NCBI GenBank assembly: GCA_004172935.1
Contig: SDZD01000015.1
Location: forward strand, 1-64,000
Reading direction: 5' to 3'
Length of the DNA: 64,000 nucleotides
Source of the DNA: a bacterium
Lineage (GTDB): Bacteria > Armatimonadota > Abditibacteriia > Abditibacteriales > Abditibacteriaceae
Positions within the stretch are counted from its first letter, which is position 1. Each line of letters opens with the position of its first letter. Of the stretch, positions 46,666 through 56,593 are shown one piece after another. The position numbers and the translations under genes were made by a program. The notes under the pieces were generated by a model, which saw only the letters and a program-made list of their open reading frames with translations, made no database searches and was not told the DNA's origin.

Positions 46666-47496
46666 TTAGCGGGGGCTGAAAGTGGCCGAGTAACCCGGCA
46701 CTTCGGTTCCAGCCGCTCCATAGTTCACTCCGGCGACAGTGGTGGGCGTTTGAGCCGCCAATCCGGTGCTGATACCATCGGTTTTAAGCCACTTCACGTG
46801 ACCATCGGCGAAGGCGTAGTTAGAGCCTTCGAAGTGGCGTCCGAACTTGCCGCTTTCGGGGCTGGTGCCATCGAAGCGGCCATCGGGCGTCACGCCGGGA
46901 AAGTAACCCGTCGCGTAATAGGGCGACGAGGTGCCGCTACCGGGTTGCAGGTTGTTACTGCCCTTGCCCGTACCTGCAGGCGAGTAGCCGCCGCCCACAT
47001 TGGCATAATCGGCGTCGATAGGCGGGTTGAAAGTGGATTCACGAATCTCGAATGCGAGAATGGTTTTGGTCGGAGTGGTGAAGGCCGCGATCATTGGCCC
47101 CGGCCAGTTGTTCAAAAATGAGGTCAGCGACAAGGAATAGGGAATCGCGGAGTTGTAGGCATAGGACAAACGAGCAACACCAGTCGCAGCCGAAGAAGAA
47201 TCGCTGGGACAGCGGAACACTTCGATGCTCTTGACATAAGGAGCGATAACGCCCGCCCAGCCGCGCCCACGATAATCTCCAGAAACTTTGCCTTTGGGCA
47301 GTTGCTCGTCGTAGTCCTGCGCGTACTGCATGAAGCCAAGACTGACTTGCTTGAGGTTCGAAAGGCAGGAGGTGCGGCGCGCATTTTCGCGCGCCCGCGA
47401 AAATACGGGGAAGAGGATCGCAGCAAGAATCGCGATAATTGCGATGACAACCAAAAGTTCTATTAATGTAAAAGCGGACTTACGAAATGATTGCAT
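46666..47496 (-). CDS. DUF1559 type IV pseudopilin-like protein (copy 2)
   Basis: The 276-residue protein starts at 47496 (MQSFRKSA then [16 protein letters not shown]), with a class III prepilin cleavage site. [23 protein letters not shown] and [11 protein letters not shown] are present. The start is favoured over an ATG at 47562 because the operator CTGACAGCTGTTAG lies between them (47537-47550). It stands between fucosidase genes of families 95 and 29. Confidence 0.9.
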   Translation of the reverse strand: MQSFRKSAFTLIELLVVIAIIAILAAILFPVFSRARENARRTSCLSNLKQVSLGFMQYAQDYDEQLPKGKVSGDYRGRGWAGVIAPYVKSIEVFRCPSDSSSAATGVARLSYAYNSAIPYSLSLTSFLNNWPGPMIAAFTTPTKTILAFEIRESTFNPPIDADYANVGGGYSPAGTGKGSNNLQPGSGTSSPYYATGYFPGVTPDGRFDGTSPESGKFGRHFEGSNYAFADGHVKWLKTDGISTGLAAQTPTTVAGVNYGAAGTEVPGYSATFSPR

Positions 47497-47536
47497 TTTG
47501 ATGTTCCCGCTGCCCAGTTTTGCTTTCCTATAAATA

Positions 47537-47550
47537 CTGACAGCTGTTAG
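47537..47550. promoter_or_regulatory. 14-bp glycan operator before DUF1559 copy 2
   Basis: CTGACAGCTGTTAG, a perfect 14-bp palindrome, 41 bp before the start. It directly adjoins a -10-like TATTTATA on the minus strand. Confidence 0.7.
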
Positions 47551-47774
47551 AAACTCCATCAATTATACCCACAACCATTGAAATTTAAACAGCTTCGCGT
47601 TCAAATTTTTCGTGCGGTAAATAGGATGGCTCTCGGCAGCCTTGCCCGAAGACAAGTTCAAGATGCTGTCATTATACACAGCGAATATTACAGTCTCCTT
47701 TCGCAGAGCTTTATTTTTCGTTGCAATTGCTATTTTAGTCAGCCTCCATTAAATCTATGGCATTCGGCGCCCGC

Positions 47775-49913
47775 TCAGGTCACCACGCCCAGTTCGGCGA
47801 TGGCGATATGGCTCGCCTCGGCCACTTTCTCGCCTGTGAAGCGGAAATAGCGCGCACTGTGCGGCACTGGAAAGTTCACGGTTTGCAGAATCGGGTTGGC
47901 GGCGATGTTTGAAAATTCGCCGTGCCACACCTCCTGCCAGTTCTGCCCGTCGGCGCTCACTTCGAAGCGGCCTGCTGTCACCATGCCGCGCGCGGTGCCA
48001 TCTTGGCGTGGCAGATAAGTGAAGCCCTTCAAATTCAGCGTTTCGCCCAAATCGACGGCGATGCTTTGCGGTGGGGCGATTTCACCTTTCTGACCATCGT
48101 GGGTATGCCACAGCGTGTTCGGCTTATCGTCGATAGCATTCGTAGCGGGGCCAACTTCCGCCGTGACCGATAGCACTTTCCACTTCGCTTTCGAGATGCC
48201 GAAGCTGGCAGTCGCCACCTCGCCAGCGTTGCCGCGCGCATCGAAAACCCGCGCCCGCACTGTCCCACCATTGGCGAAGGCGACCGGAGCAACAAAGACA
48301 GGCGAGGCAGCGGTTGGTTCGCTGCCATCGAGCGTGTAGCGCACGACTCCCCTGCCCTCGCCAACACGCAGCATTCCGTTTCCGTCGCGCACGATCTGGG
48401 GCGCTTCGAGGGTGGTGGGCTGCAAATAGAGGCCGAAAGTGGCGAGGACGGGCGCAACCAGAGCGTTGAGGCGCAAACGCACTTTGGAGGTCGTGACTGG
48501 TGAGGCTAAACGGTCGAGGCGTTTGAAACCTACGCTTTGCTTAGTCAACACTTCGCGCCAGGCGTTGTTCTCCCAGACATCAACACTGAACCCATCGAGG
48601 CGCTGGCCAAGTTCGACCACTTCCTGCAACATCACCACATCGAAGCTAATCGGACGTGGAGTCTCAAACACGAGGTCGGCTGTTTTCGCGCCATCGGGCG
48701 CGACCCAGAAGGTTTCGCGGCGCGAGTCCAAAACGTTCTTCGCCGCAAAACTGCCGTCGCGAGTCGCCGAAGCCGTCACTTTCGCTTTCGCCAACAAGTT
48801 GGCGGCGAAGGTCTCGTCCAGAATGCGGCGCATTTCGCGCGCGTTTTTGGCGTCGACTTCGCCGATCAAGCCTCTGGGAGTGGGCGGAAAGTTCAGGTTC
48901 AAATCGGCGCCGCGCCCGACTGCATTGTAATAGATGTCCACCAACTGATTCGGGGTTTTAACGCGCGAGTCTTCGGCGGCGTGATAAAACCAACCGGGCC
49001 GAATGGAAACGTCCACTTCAGGTGGATGCCACTTAGCCCCAATGCGTTCACCAACTCCTAGCTTTTGTTCAGTTGCCGGAGTTGTAATAGCATCCCCTGG
49101 AATTGTGGCCCAGACTGTTTCGGCAGATTTACCAGCCTCGTTACCAATCCAGCGAATATCGGCGCGCTCATCACCGAAAATCACCGCGTTCGGCTGGAGT
49201 TCACTAACCATTTTGCGAATGCTCTCCATGCCGTAGTAAGTCCGAGAATCTATCGAGCGCTTTTCGCGGGCACCGCCATAGTAGCCATCGCCGCCATTGG
49301 CTCCATCCATCCACACCATGAATAGCGGGCCGTAGTTGCTCAACAGTTCGCGCATCTGGTTGTGGTAGTAATCGACGTAAGCCGGACGACCATACTCGGC
49401 GTGGTTGCGATCCCACGGCGACAGATAGACGCCGAATTTGAGTCCAGCACGCTGGCACGCCTCGGAAATCTCGCGCACCACGTCGCCTTTGCCGTTTTTC
49501 CAGGGCGAGTTTTTCACCGAATGCTCGGTGTATGCGCTAGGCCACAAACAAAAGCCGTCGTGATGTTTGGCGGTCAGCACCACGCCTTTGAATCCGGCGG
49601 CTTTGAGGTCGCCGACGATCTTATCGGCGTTGAAATCAATGGGGTTGAACAACTTCTCCGACTCGTCGCCATATCCCCACTCACGCCCCGTGTAGGTATT
49701 AAGGCCGAAATGCAAAAACGCATAAGTCCCCATTTCATGCCACGCCACTTGCGCGGGCGAAGGCACAGCCCCATAAGGAGCCGGACTATTGGTGGGTAAT
49801 TTCATGGGACGCAATGGCGTTGTAGGGCGCGCACTCAAAGGCGCAAGCTGCCCGCCGCTAATAATGGCAAGGGTTGTCACACCCAACAAGCGTTGGAAAG
49901 TCGAGGCATTCAT
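47775..49913 (-). CDS. GH29 alpha-L-fucosidase with discoidin modules
   Basis: The 712 residues begin with a signal peptide (LLGVTTLAIISGGQLAPLSA). The catalytic barrel (about 50-370) has FGLNTYTGREWGYGDE, LTAKHHDGFCLWPS, and the nucleophile Asp203 in MVWMDGANG. Two F5/8-type discoidin domains (about 375-500 and 580-712) flank a short chitobiase-like beta domain (RYTLDGSEPTAASP). It removes alpha-1,3/1,4 fucose, the kind a GH95 enzyme does not reach. It follows the metzincin peptidase by 26 bp and is in the same operon. Confidence 0.94.
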   Translation of the reverse strand: MNASTFQRLLGVTTLAIISGGQLAPLSARPTTPLRPMKLPTNSPAPYGAVPSPAQVAWHEMGTYAFLHFGLNTYTGREWGYGDESEKLFNPIDFNADKIVGDLKAAGFKGVVLTAKHHDGFCLWPSAYTEHSVKNSPWKNGKGDVVREISEACQRAGLKFGVYLSPWDRNHAEYGRPAYVDYYHNQMRELLSNYGPLFMVWMDGANGGDGYYGGAREKRSIDSRTYYGMESIRKMVSELQPNAVIFGDERADIRWIGNEAGKSAETVWATIPGDAITTPATEQKLGVGERIGAKWHPPEVDVSIRPGWFYHAAEDSRVKTPNQLVDIYYNAVGRGADLNLNFPPTPRGLIGEVDAKNAREMRRILDETFAANLLAKAKVTASATRDGSFAAKNVLDSRRETFWVAPDGAKTADLVFETPRPISFDVVMLQEVVELGQRLDGFSVDVWENNAWREVLTKQSVGFKRLDRLASPVTTSKVRLRLNALVAPVLATFGLYLQPTTLEAPQIVRDGNGMLRVGEGRGVVRYTLDGSEPTAASPVFVAPVAFANGGTVRARVFDARGNAGEVATASFGISKAKWKVLSVTAEVGPATNAIDDKPNTLWHTHDGQKGEIAPPQSIAVDLGETLNLKGFTYLPRQDGTARGMVTAGRFEVSADGQNWQEVWHGEFSNIAANPILQTVNFPVPHSARYFRFTGEKVAEASHIAIAELGVVT

Positions 49914-49939
49914 CGTGGGCCAATGGATATACGAAAAAA

Positions 49940-51856
49940 TTATCGCGCCAAAGTAGGGTCGAGCCATAGGCCCCAGTCGGAGCCAACGCCGTTGCCGCCG
50001 TCTTCAACGCTCAGTTCGAGCGTGTTCACACCTTTAACATCGACATCAAATGGCAGTGCTTCGCCTTCGCGAACCATTTTGCTGCGCCACAGCTCTTTGC
50101 CATCGCCAGTGACGACGAAAACGACCGTGGCACCTTTACCCTGCGCAGCTCCCCCTGTGCCAGTCAGTCGGCCCCATTTGCCCCCCAAATTGTAGGTGTG
50201 CTTCGCGGGGGCATGGGCATAAATGCCGCGCGCGTAATATTTACCCGCCGCATTCAGCAACGGACTATTGGCCTCATCCTCTCCAACTGGCAAGCGATTG
50301 TAGGTTGGCCTCAGCCAGCCAACGCTCGCCGACGAGGGTTTGGCTTCGGAAAGGTAAAGCGTGTTTCCGGTGGCATCGGCGGGCGCAGGGCCAACTTTGG
50401 CGTCGAAGTTCGCCAACTGGACGCGAGCCATTTCCAAAATATTGGCAGCGGCCTTTTGCGCTTCGAGCGATTTAATCATCGCCTCGACTGCCGCGCGATT
50501 GCGAGAAAGCACCGCCGTTTCCAGTGGCATCAACTGCTGTTGCGCGTTCCAGGCATCCAGATCAACGACTCCTTCTGCCGAGACATTGTAGGGGTATTCG
50601 GGCGAAGTTCCGCGCCCTGCTGCTGCCGAACTGGCGGCGCCGTTGGCCTGTAATGTCACTATGCGCAGAGTTCCACTTTTGCCTTTGACGAGGGCGTTGC
50701 AGTTAATTGAGAAACGCCCATCCTTATCGGGAATAGCGGTCGCGGTGGTGGCGTCGTAATCCTGCCCTCCAGTGGGGTCCATGTAAGCGATGACTCCATA
50801 AACAGCGGGGTTCGCCGTCACCTTCGCCGAATAGGTGATGGTTTTGCCATCGGTCGAATATTTGACCTCGCTCAAGTTGGCGTTTGGCTCGCCATCAATG
50901 CCCTTGATCGAACCCGAAAAGCTGGGATGCGAAGCCAGACGCAACGCCTCGGAGAAGGGCAGAAAGGAGCCGTGCCCCTTGCTTTCGGTGTTGGCATCGC
51001 CGCGTAGCTCTTCGCCATAAGTGCGGTTGCCCGAACCCATCAGAGATTTGCCCCAACCCGCCTGGTCGGGACGCTCCAAATCGTGCGGCATAGAAAGCGC
51101 GTGGCCCAATTCGTGGGCGATGCCGCCGATGAAGATGGAGGAGTAATGGCCCAGGGTGATGAAGCCATATTGCCCGCTATGCACTTTGTTGGCTTCGGAG
51201 ACATCGGTAAGACCATCAATGCTTAAAACTGGCGAATCGGATTGCCACGCTGTACCTTTGCGCGTCGTACCCGATGCGTAGTAAGGGCTGCTGCCCGTCG
51301 CCGAACGCTTCTCAGCATCCCAATCGGTGAGGTTGCAGAAGATGAGGAAAGTTTCCTTGTCGCCATCAATACCGGCTTTTTTGAGCGCAGCTATCGAATC
51401 TCTGCGGATTTCGTCGCCGGTATCGCCGCTGTATTTGTCGCGCGTCTTGTCGCCGCGCGCAACGAACATTTCCAGCATCCCGTCGGCATCCTTCTTCATC
51501 TTGAAAGTGCGCGGACCAAATCCATTACGTTCCATTTCGCGGGCATAGAACGCCTGAATGTCGATCATGATTTTCGAGAGGCGCTCGCGATACAACGGCG
51601 CGGGTTCACGGTCGCCGGGAGTCCAATAAACAATGCGCAGGAATCGGTCGCCCTTCACCGGATTCTGTGCCTGCCAACCATCGAGAATCGCGCGCGCTGC
51701 GGGCGCCTGTACCGCGAGTTCCGCCCCGGCGGGTGCCGCACTACTAAGGCGCACGGGCCACTGAATATTTCCCACTTTTTGTTGCGCTTGCGCACACGCT
51801 GGGAGAACTGATGCGGCGAGTAGACCGCCCGCCAAAAGCATGATATTCTTGTTCAT
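49940..51856 (-). CDS. Metzincin peptidase with NPCBM domain, candidate mucin protease
   Basis: The 638-residue lipoprotein (lipobox LPAC, Cys21) has an extracellular zinc peptidase domain (about 65-320) with HELGHALSMPHD (His248, Glu249, His252, His258) and a methionine turn SLMGSGN (about 271-277). A beta-rich domain (about 320-420), a helical linker, and a C-terminal NPCBM glycan-binding domain (about 500-638, ending SDWGLWLDPTLAR) follow. It is not of the M60 type (no gluzincin spacing). Position with fucosidase and hexosaminidase genes suggests cleavage of O-glycosylated protein. I cannot name its MEROPS family. Confidence 0.8.
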   Translation of the reverse strand: MNKNIMLLAGGLLAASVLPACAQAQQKVGNIQWPVRLSSAAPAGAELAVQAPAARAILDGWQAQNPVKGDRFLRIVYWTPGDREPAPLYRERLSKIMIDIQAFYAREMERNGFGPRTFKMKKDADGMLEMFVARGDKTRDKYSGDTGDEIRRDSIAALKKAGIDGDKETFLIFCNLTDWDAEKRSATGSSPYYASGTTRKGTAWQSDSPVLSIDGLTDVSEANKVHSGQYGFITLGHYSSIFIGGIAHELGHALSMPHDLERPDQAGWGKSLMGSGNRTYGEELRGDANTESKGHGSFLPFSEALRLASHPSFSGSIKGIDGEPNANLSEVKYSTDGKTITYSAKVTANPAVYGVIAYMDPTGGQDYDATTATAIPDKDGRFSINCNALVKGKSGTLRIVTLQANGAASSAAAGRGTSPEYPYNVSAEGVVDLDAWNAQQQLMPLETAVLSRNRAAVEAMIKSLEAQKAAANILEMARVQLANFDAKVGPAPADATGNTLYLSEAKPSSASVGWLRPTYNRLPVGEDEANSPLLNAAGKYYARGIYAHAPAKHTYNLGGKWGRLTGTGGAAQGKGATVVFVVTGDGKELWRSKMVREGEALPFDVDVKGVNTLELSVEDGGNGVGSDWGLWLDPTLAR

Positions 51857-51968
51857 AAATTTCGAGGCTAAAGATTGAAGATGGATGGTGAAAACCCCAA
51901 TAAGATCATTATCCACAGGGAAATTCCGAGGCGTACCGTTCGACAGATGCAAACAACTCCGAGCAAAC

Positions 51969-51982
51969 CTAACTGGTGTCAG
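51969..51982. promoter_or_regulatory. 14-bp glycan operator before peptidase-GH29 operon
   Basis: CTAACTGGTGTCAG (minus strand CTGACACCAGTTAG), one change from the consensus, 113 bp before the peptidase start and 67 bp after the end of GH20. Confidence 0.7.
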
Positions 51983-52049
51983 CCAGTATGACCAATCATC
52001 TCGCCAATTGTTCTGATTTTTTGAAAATTTCCAGAGTCATCCGCCCTCT

Positions 52050-54641
52050 TTATCGCAGCAACGGGTCGCGCAGCATCACCCATGTTTTCTGCTCCTGATT
52101 GGCAACGACACGCAACGCTTTGATTTTCGTAGGGTTGGCGAACTCGGCTTCGGCACTGCCATAGGTAAAGGGCGCGACTTTGCGAAATGTCGCTCCATCT
52201 TCGCTGATTTCTAAATCGCCGCCAAGCAGTTGGTCTTTGGTGCCATCGCGCGCCCCCGAAGCGAGCGAAATTCTGCGCACGCGGACAGGTTCGCCCAATT
52301 CCCACGTCGCCAACACACCACTTTTGGGATAGCCCGCAATCCAGAACAACGTATCATCGTCCCAGTCGCCCGCCATTGCAGCGGTGTTGGATTGGTAGGC
52401 TTCGTATGGCGAAGTCACTGTCAAAGCGGGTTCCAATCGTTCGGATTTGACGAGGGTGATGTTGCCACGCACGTTGTCGCCTTCGGGGGCGGCCAAAGTC
52501 GCGATAACAGACACTTTCGCATTGGCTGCAACGGCGGGAACAGTGAATTTAGCGACCGCACGGTCGCCTTTATTCTGGATTTCGGCCAACCCGGCTTGTG
52601 CAACCGGGGATCCATTGATGAGTAACACCATCTTATCGAGACGCAATGGCTTATCTCCGCCAGTGCGCCGAAATACCGCACGCCACACGCCACCCGATGC
52701 CAAATTCCCCGTCGCATCATAACTGAGGTCTACAGGTTCGGCTTTGAGCTGACCTTCTTTCCAACTTCCAATCGGCTCGGCTTTGGCGCCCACGACGAGG
52801 GTACTGCCGCGCCCATCGAAGAAAGTACGCACACGCAAACGCCCCGCATCGCGGCCATCGAGCACGAATGGTTTGCTGTAGCGCGGCGAGGTAGCAGTGG
52901 GAATGGTGCCATCGAAGGTGTAACGTACTTCGGCGTTGGCGAAGGGAACGTTGATTTGAACCACTCCAGCTTTGAGCGTCACGGCATCGGGAACAGGCAC
53001 ACGGAAAAAGGTGTTGGCGAAAGCGAGGCGTTGATATTCGTCGGCATCAAGGCGCGAAGAGAAATCATCGAAATTGCGCTTTTGCTGCGGAGTCCAGGCA
53101 ACTTCGCAAGTAGCCAGCAAACGCGGCCAGATTTTGTAGTCGGCGGCTTGCCAGTAGTTGTCGATGGAAACGACTTCTCCTTTCCATGGCCGCACAAACT
53201 CAGCCCACATCCCGGCTTGCACACCGCGAATGCGCTCTTTTTCGGCGGTAGTCAGGTTATTGCTGTCGGCCAGCGGGTCGAACGAATAAATGCGCGGGAT
53301 GGTCACGTCGCCCGCCCACCAGTGCGACTGCGGTTCGCCGACGGCGCCACCATAACCCATATCGAGGTAGGAATAACCACCGGGAATCATAACAACGGGA
53401 AAGCCACGTTTTGCCGCATCATATCCCGGCCCTGCGCCCGTCCACGACATAATCCCAGTACCCCGACTCAGCCTATCGTCCATGACTTCGTTCCAGCCGA
53501 ACAGCTTTTTGCCGTGTCTGGCGACCACACCTTCGAGCCGCTTGGTGAACGCCATCTGAACTTCGTGCAGGTTTTTGATGTTGCCCTGCGCCATCACCTC
53601 TTTGATCTGCGGGTCTTTGGACCACGCATCATGATTAACCTCATCGCCGCCTATGTGGATATATTCGAATGGGAAGAGCGCCGCGATCTCATCGTAAACC
53701 TTGTCCACAATCGCCAATGCTTCGGGGCGAGTCGGTGAGATGACATTCGAGGTGAAGCCCTGCGCCGAAACTCCCTCGCCAGATACTTTGGGAGCGGCTT
53801 CGGGATAAGCCGTGATGAGTGCGAGCGCGTGACCGGGTAAATCGACTTCGGGCATGATGTCGATATGACGAGCCTTGGCGTAGGCGATAATGTCACGAAT
53901 TTGCTCCTGTGTGTAAAAACCACCGTAGCGTGTGTGCGTTTCCTCGCGCACATTTGGCAGGGCCGTTTCGCTGCCGCGCCATGCCCCCACTTCGGTCAAC
54001 TTGGGCAACGCCTTAATTTCCATGCGCCAGCCCTCGTCGTCGGTGAGATGCCAGTGAAAAACGTTCAGCTTGCGCGCAGCCATGTTGTCCAGCAAATGCT
54101 TGACGTACTCAACGCCGAAGAAATGGCGCGCATCATCGAGCAGAAAACCACGCCACGCGAAACGAGGCTTGTCTTCGATGGAGACTGCTGGCACATCCCA
54201 GTTAATGCCCTTCGTCGGCTTGGACGCCGCCGCTTGAGGCGGCAACAACTGGCGTAAGGTCTGCCCACCGTAAAACAACCCCGCCGAGTTAGCCGCAACA
54301 ATACGCACGCCGCGCGAACTCGATTCCAATTTGTAACCCTCCTTTCCAAGCGCCCCCTGAAGAGCCGGGGCCAAAACCAGAGTAATGGCAGCCACACCGG
54401 AAGCTTTGATAGGGAGCGCAAATCCGGTTGCAGCGCGCAGTTGCATTGCCAGCGTTTGGGCTTCGGTAGCAGCGGCTCCGCTTGCGACCAGAACCGCATT
54501 AGAAGTGAGGCGAAAAGGCGCTCCCGGCAACACCTGCATCGAAGCGGGCAAAGGAATTAGTTTGGTATCGGCATAAACCGAAGTGGGCGCCCATAATAAG
54601 GGCAAGGCGATGGCGGCGAGGAAAGGCGCAACAAGCTTCAT
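52050..54641 (-). CDS. GH20 beta-N-acetylhexosaminidase with discoidin domain
   Basis: Removes terminal GlcNAc or GalNAc in beta linkage. The 863 residues begin with a signal peptide (cleavage near SVYA). A GH20b domain (about 27-155) precedes the GH20 barrel (about 160-510), with the catalytic pair Asp333-Glu334 in IHIGGDEVNHDAW and the substrate motif HWHLTDDEGWR. A chitobiase C-like domain (YTFDGTIPTATSP), a further beta domain and a C-terminal F5/8 discoidin domain (about 740-863) follow. It lies 21 bp after sulfatase 1. Together they fit release of 6-sulfo-GlcNAc or GlcNAc. Confidence 0.95.
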   Translation of the reverse strand: MKLVAPFLAAIALPLLWAPTSVYADTKLIPLPASMQVLPGAPFRLTSNAVLVASGAAATEAQTLAMQLRAATGFALPIKASGVAAITLVLAPALQGALGKEGYKLESSSRGVRIVAANSAGLFYGGQTLRQLLPPQAAASKPTKGINWDVPAVSIEDKPRFAWRGFLLDDARHFFGVEYVKHLLDNMAARKLNVFHWHLTDDEGWRMEIKALPKLTEVGAWRGSETALPNVREETHTRYGGFYTQEQIRDIIAYAKARHIDIMPEVDLPGHALALITAYPEAAPKVSGEGVSAQGFTSNVISPTRPEALAIVDKVYDEIAALFPFEYIHIGGDEVNHDAWSKDPQIKEVMAQGNIKNLHEVQMAFTKRLEGVVARHGKKLFGWNEVMDDRLSRGTGIMSWTGAGPGYDAAKRGFPVVMIPGGYSYLDMGYGGAVGEPQSHWWAGDVTIPRIYSFDPLADSNNLTTAEKERIRGVQAGMWAEFVRPWKGEVVSIDNYWQAADYKIWPRLLATCEVAWTPQQKRNFDDFSSRLDADEYQRLAFANTFFRVPVPDAVTLKAGVVQINVPFANAEVRYTFDGTIPTATSPRYSKPFVLDGRDAGRLRVRTFFDGRGSTLVVGAKAEPIGSWKEGQLKAEPVDLSYDATGNLASGGVWRAVFRRTGGDKPLRLDKMVLLINGSPVAQAGLAEIQNKGDRAVAKFTVPAVAANAKVSVIATLAAPEGDNVRGNITLVKSERLEPALTVTSPYEAYQSNTAAMAGDWDDDTLFWIAGYPKSGVLATWELGEPVRVRRISLASGARDGTKDQLLGGDLEISEDGATFRKVAPFTYGSAEAEFANPTKIKALRVVANQEQKTWVMLRDPLLR

Positions 54642-54662
54642 TTCGAGTGGAAAAATAGGGGT

Positions 54663-56186
54663 TCAGTGCTGGGGTTGATCGTTGTATTTTTGTTGAAGGC
54701 GGGCGAGTTCGGCCTTCAGAGCGCGGATAACTTCGGCGTTTTTGGGGTCGTCGTAGATGTTGTGCAACTCGTGCGGGTCGCTTCGTAGGTCGTACAGTTC
54801 CCAGTACGGCTCGACGGGCGGGTTGAGTTGCGTGGCCCCCTGCACTCCCAACAGCTTGCAATAAAAATAAATCAACTTGTGCGTGGCGGTGCGAACGCCA
54901 TAATGAGCGGCGGTGTTGTGTTCGTCGCCGTTAACCCAATAGCGATAATAGAAGGTGGTCTGCCAATCGCGCGGGGTTTCGTCGCGTAGCATTGCCCGCC
55001 CACTTATGCCCTGCATTTCGGGCGGAATGGCAACTCCGGCATAATCGAGGAAGGTGGGGGCGAAATCTACATTGGCGAGGAACTGCTGGCGCACACTGCC
55101 CGACTTAATTTCACGTGGGTAGCGCACGAGGAAGGGCATTTTGACGGTTTCCTCGTAGAAAAAGCGCTTGTCGAACCAGTCGTGGTCGCCCAGAAAAAAG
55201 CCTTGGTCGCTGGTGTAAACCACAACTGTATCTTGCGCGAGGCCGCTTTCATCCAGATAATCGAGGAGGCGTCCCACCGAATCATCTACGCTCTGCACAC
55301 AGCGCAAATAGTCCTTGATGTAGGTTTGATAGTACCAGTTGCGCCGCTCCTTCTCGCTCAAGTCTTCGGGCGGTGTGGCCCCCTTGGTATCGGAGAGGTT
55401 CAAATCGCGGGTCACGCGCATTTTGGCAGCGGCCCCAGCCGGGCGCCCCGCATAATCATCATCGAAGGTTTCGGGCAAAGGGATTTCGACGCCATCATAC
55501 AGGTGCTGATATTTCGCGCTGGGCACCCATTTACGATGCGGCGCCTTGTGATGCACACAGAGGTAAAACGGCCTGTCTTTGTCGCGTCCTTCTTTCAACC
55601 ATTTGAGCGCGAGGTCGGTTGTAATGTCGGTGATGTAGCCGGGGTGCAGCTTTTCACCTTCGGGGCCATAGAATTTGGGGTCGTTATAGGCGCCCTGCCC
55701 CGGCAGAATTTCCCAGTAATCGAAACCAGCAGGGTCGCTGTTGCCACCACGACCCAAATGCCACTTGCCGATAAGAGCCGTGTTATATCCGGCGGCTTGC
55801 AGCAACTTCTGAGTTTGAATTGGACGACGACTATCGATGTTTTCCCAGCCGCGCACGCCATTAACATGGCCGTACTGCCCGGTCATGATGGCCGCGCGGC
55901 TGGGTGTACAAATGGCGTTGGTGCAAAGGCAATGCTCTAAACGCGCGCCGCCCTGAGCGATGCGGTCGATGTTAGGCGTCTTGTTGATGCGACTGCCATA
56001 AGCGCTAATTGCGTGCGCCGCATGGTCATCCGACATGATGAAAAGGAAGTTAGGACGCTTACGCGCGGGAATATCTGCGCGCATAGCTGGCGCAGCAAAC
56101 GCCGAGGCGAGGCGCGAACTGCCCAGCCCCAATGTCACTAATCCGGTTTGCACGAGAAATTCGCGTCTGTTGATTTTGGAATTCAT
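54663..56186 (-). CDS. Exported sulfatase, probable GlcNAc-6-sulfatase type (S1)
   Basis: The 507-residue sulfatase has the formylglycine motif CTPSR (Cys93 is converted) followed by AAIMTGQY. Metal ligands MSDDHA and TSDQGFFLGDHDWFDK are present, and HHKAPHRKW and YGVRTATHKLIYFY resemble GlcNAc-6-sulfatases such as those of S1_11. The N-terminus NRREFLVQTGLVTLGL looks like a Tat signal, which would fit export of a folded metalloenzyme. The start is taken at 56186. It is the first gene of an operon with GH20. A formylglycine-generating enzyme is not in the window. Confidence 0.9.
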   Translation of the reverse strand: MNSKINRREFLVQTGLVTLGLGSSRLASAFAAPAMRADIPARKRPNFLFIMSDDHAAHAISAYGSRINKTPNIDRIAQGGARLEHCLCTNAICTPSRAAIMTGQYGHVNGVRGWENIDSRRPIQTQKLLQAAGYNTALIGKWHLGRGGNSDPAGFDYWEILPGQGAYNDPKFYGPEGEKLHPGYITDITTDLALKWLKEGRDKDRPFYLCVHHKAPHRKWVPSAKYQHLYDGVEIPLPETFDDDYAGRPAGAAAKMRVTRDLNLSDTKGATPPEDLSEKERRNWYYQTYIKDYLRCVQSVDDSVGRLLDYLDESGLAQDTVVVYTSDQGFFLGDHDWFDKRFFYEETVKMPFLVRYPREIKSGSVRQQFLANVDFAPTFLDYAGVAIPPEMQGISGRAMLRDETPRDWQTTFYYRYWVNGDEHNTAAHYGVRTATHKLIYFYCKLLGVQGATQLNPPVEPYWELYDLRSDPHELHNIYDDPKNAEVIRALKAELARLQQKYNDQPQH

Positions 56187-56332
56187 GCGTCGTGTTACTG
56201 CATCTAACATTTACCCCTTCTCCTTTAAGGAACAGAACAACAGAGTGCAACGCGCTCGCCGCACATCAGTCTCTGTTATGGTTTTATGGTAGGGCAATAA
56301 AAGTAGATGGGTCTATTTTGACACACTTCACC

Positions 56333-56346
56333 CTAACAGGTGTCAG
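56333..56346. promoter_or_regulatory. 14-bp glycan operator towards sulfatase 1-GH20 operon
   Basis: CTAACAGGTGTCAG, identical to the copy in front of the GlcNAc kinase, 147 bp before the sulfatase start. Confidence 0.75.
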
Positions 56347-56512
56347 AGTTAATAATTTTTTTTGAGCAATTTTTCCCAGAACTAACATTGGCGCTTTCTT
56401 AGCGAGGGCGAAGCGCCTCATTCTTCTAGGCGCGCTATCCTTTTGTTACGCGCCGTTCATGGAAAATATTCGAGAAATGATGTGTCAACCCAACACGGGC
56501 AGAATTGCCCCC

Positions 56513-56545
56513 CTGACACGTATTAGATGAACGGATATGTATAAT
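56513..56545 (+). promoter_or_regulatory. Operator and -10 of the LacI-sulfatase operon
   Basis: CTGACACGTATTAG (56513-56526) lies 13 bp before TATAAT (56540-56545), so the site covers the -35 zone. Confidence 0.7.
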
Positions 56546-56593
56546 CGAATAGAGACGACTGCATTTATCTCTTAAAAGCGCGTGCCAACGACT

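Larger units (their letters stand above)
56187..56593. other. Divergent control region between sulfatase 1 and LacI regulator
   Basis: Gene-free intergenic region with two copies of the glycan operator (56333-56346, 56513-56526; 180 bp between starts), a run of eight T (56353-56360) and a perfect -10 TATAAT (56540-56545) towards lacI. The two copies could allow repression by looping in both directions. Confidence 0.7.
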
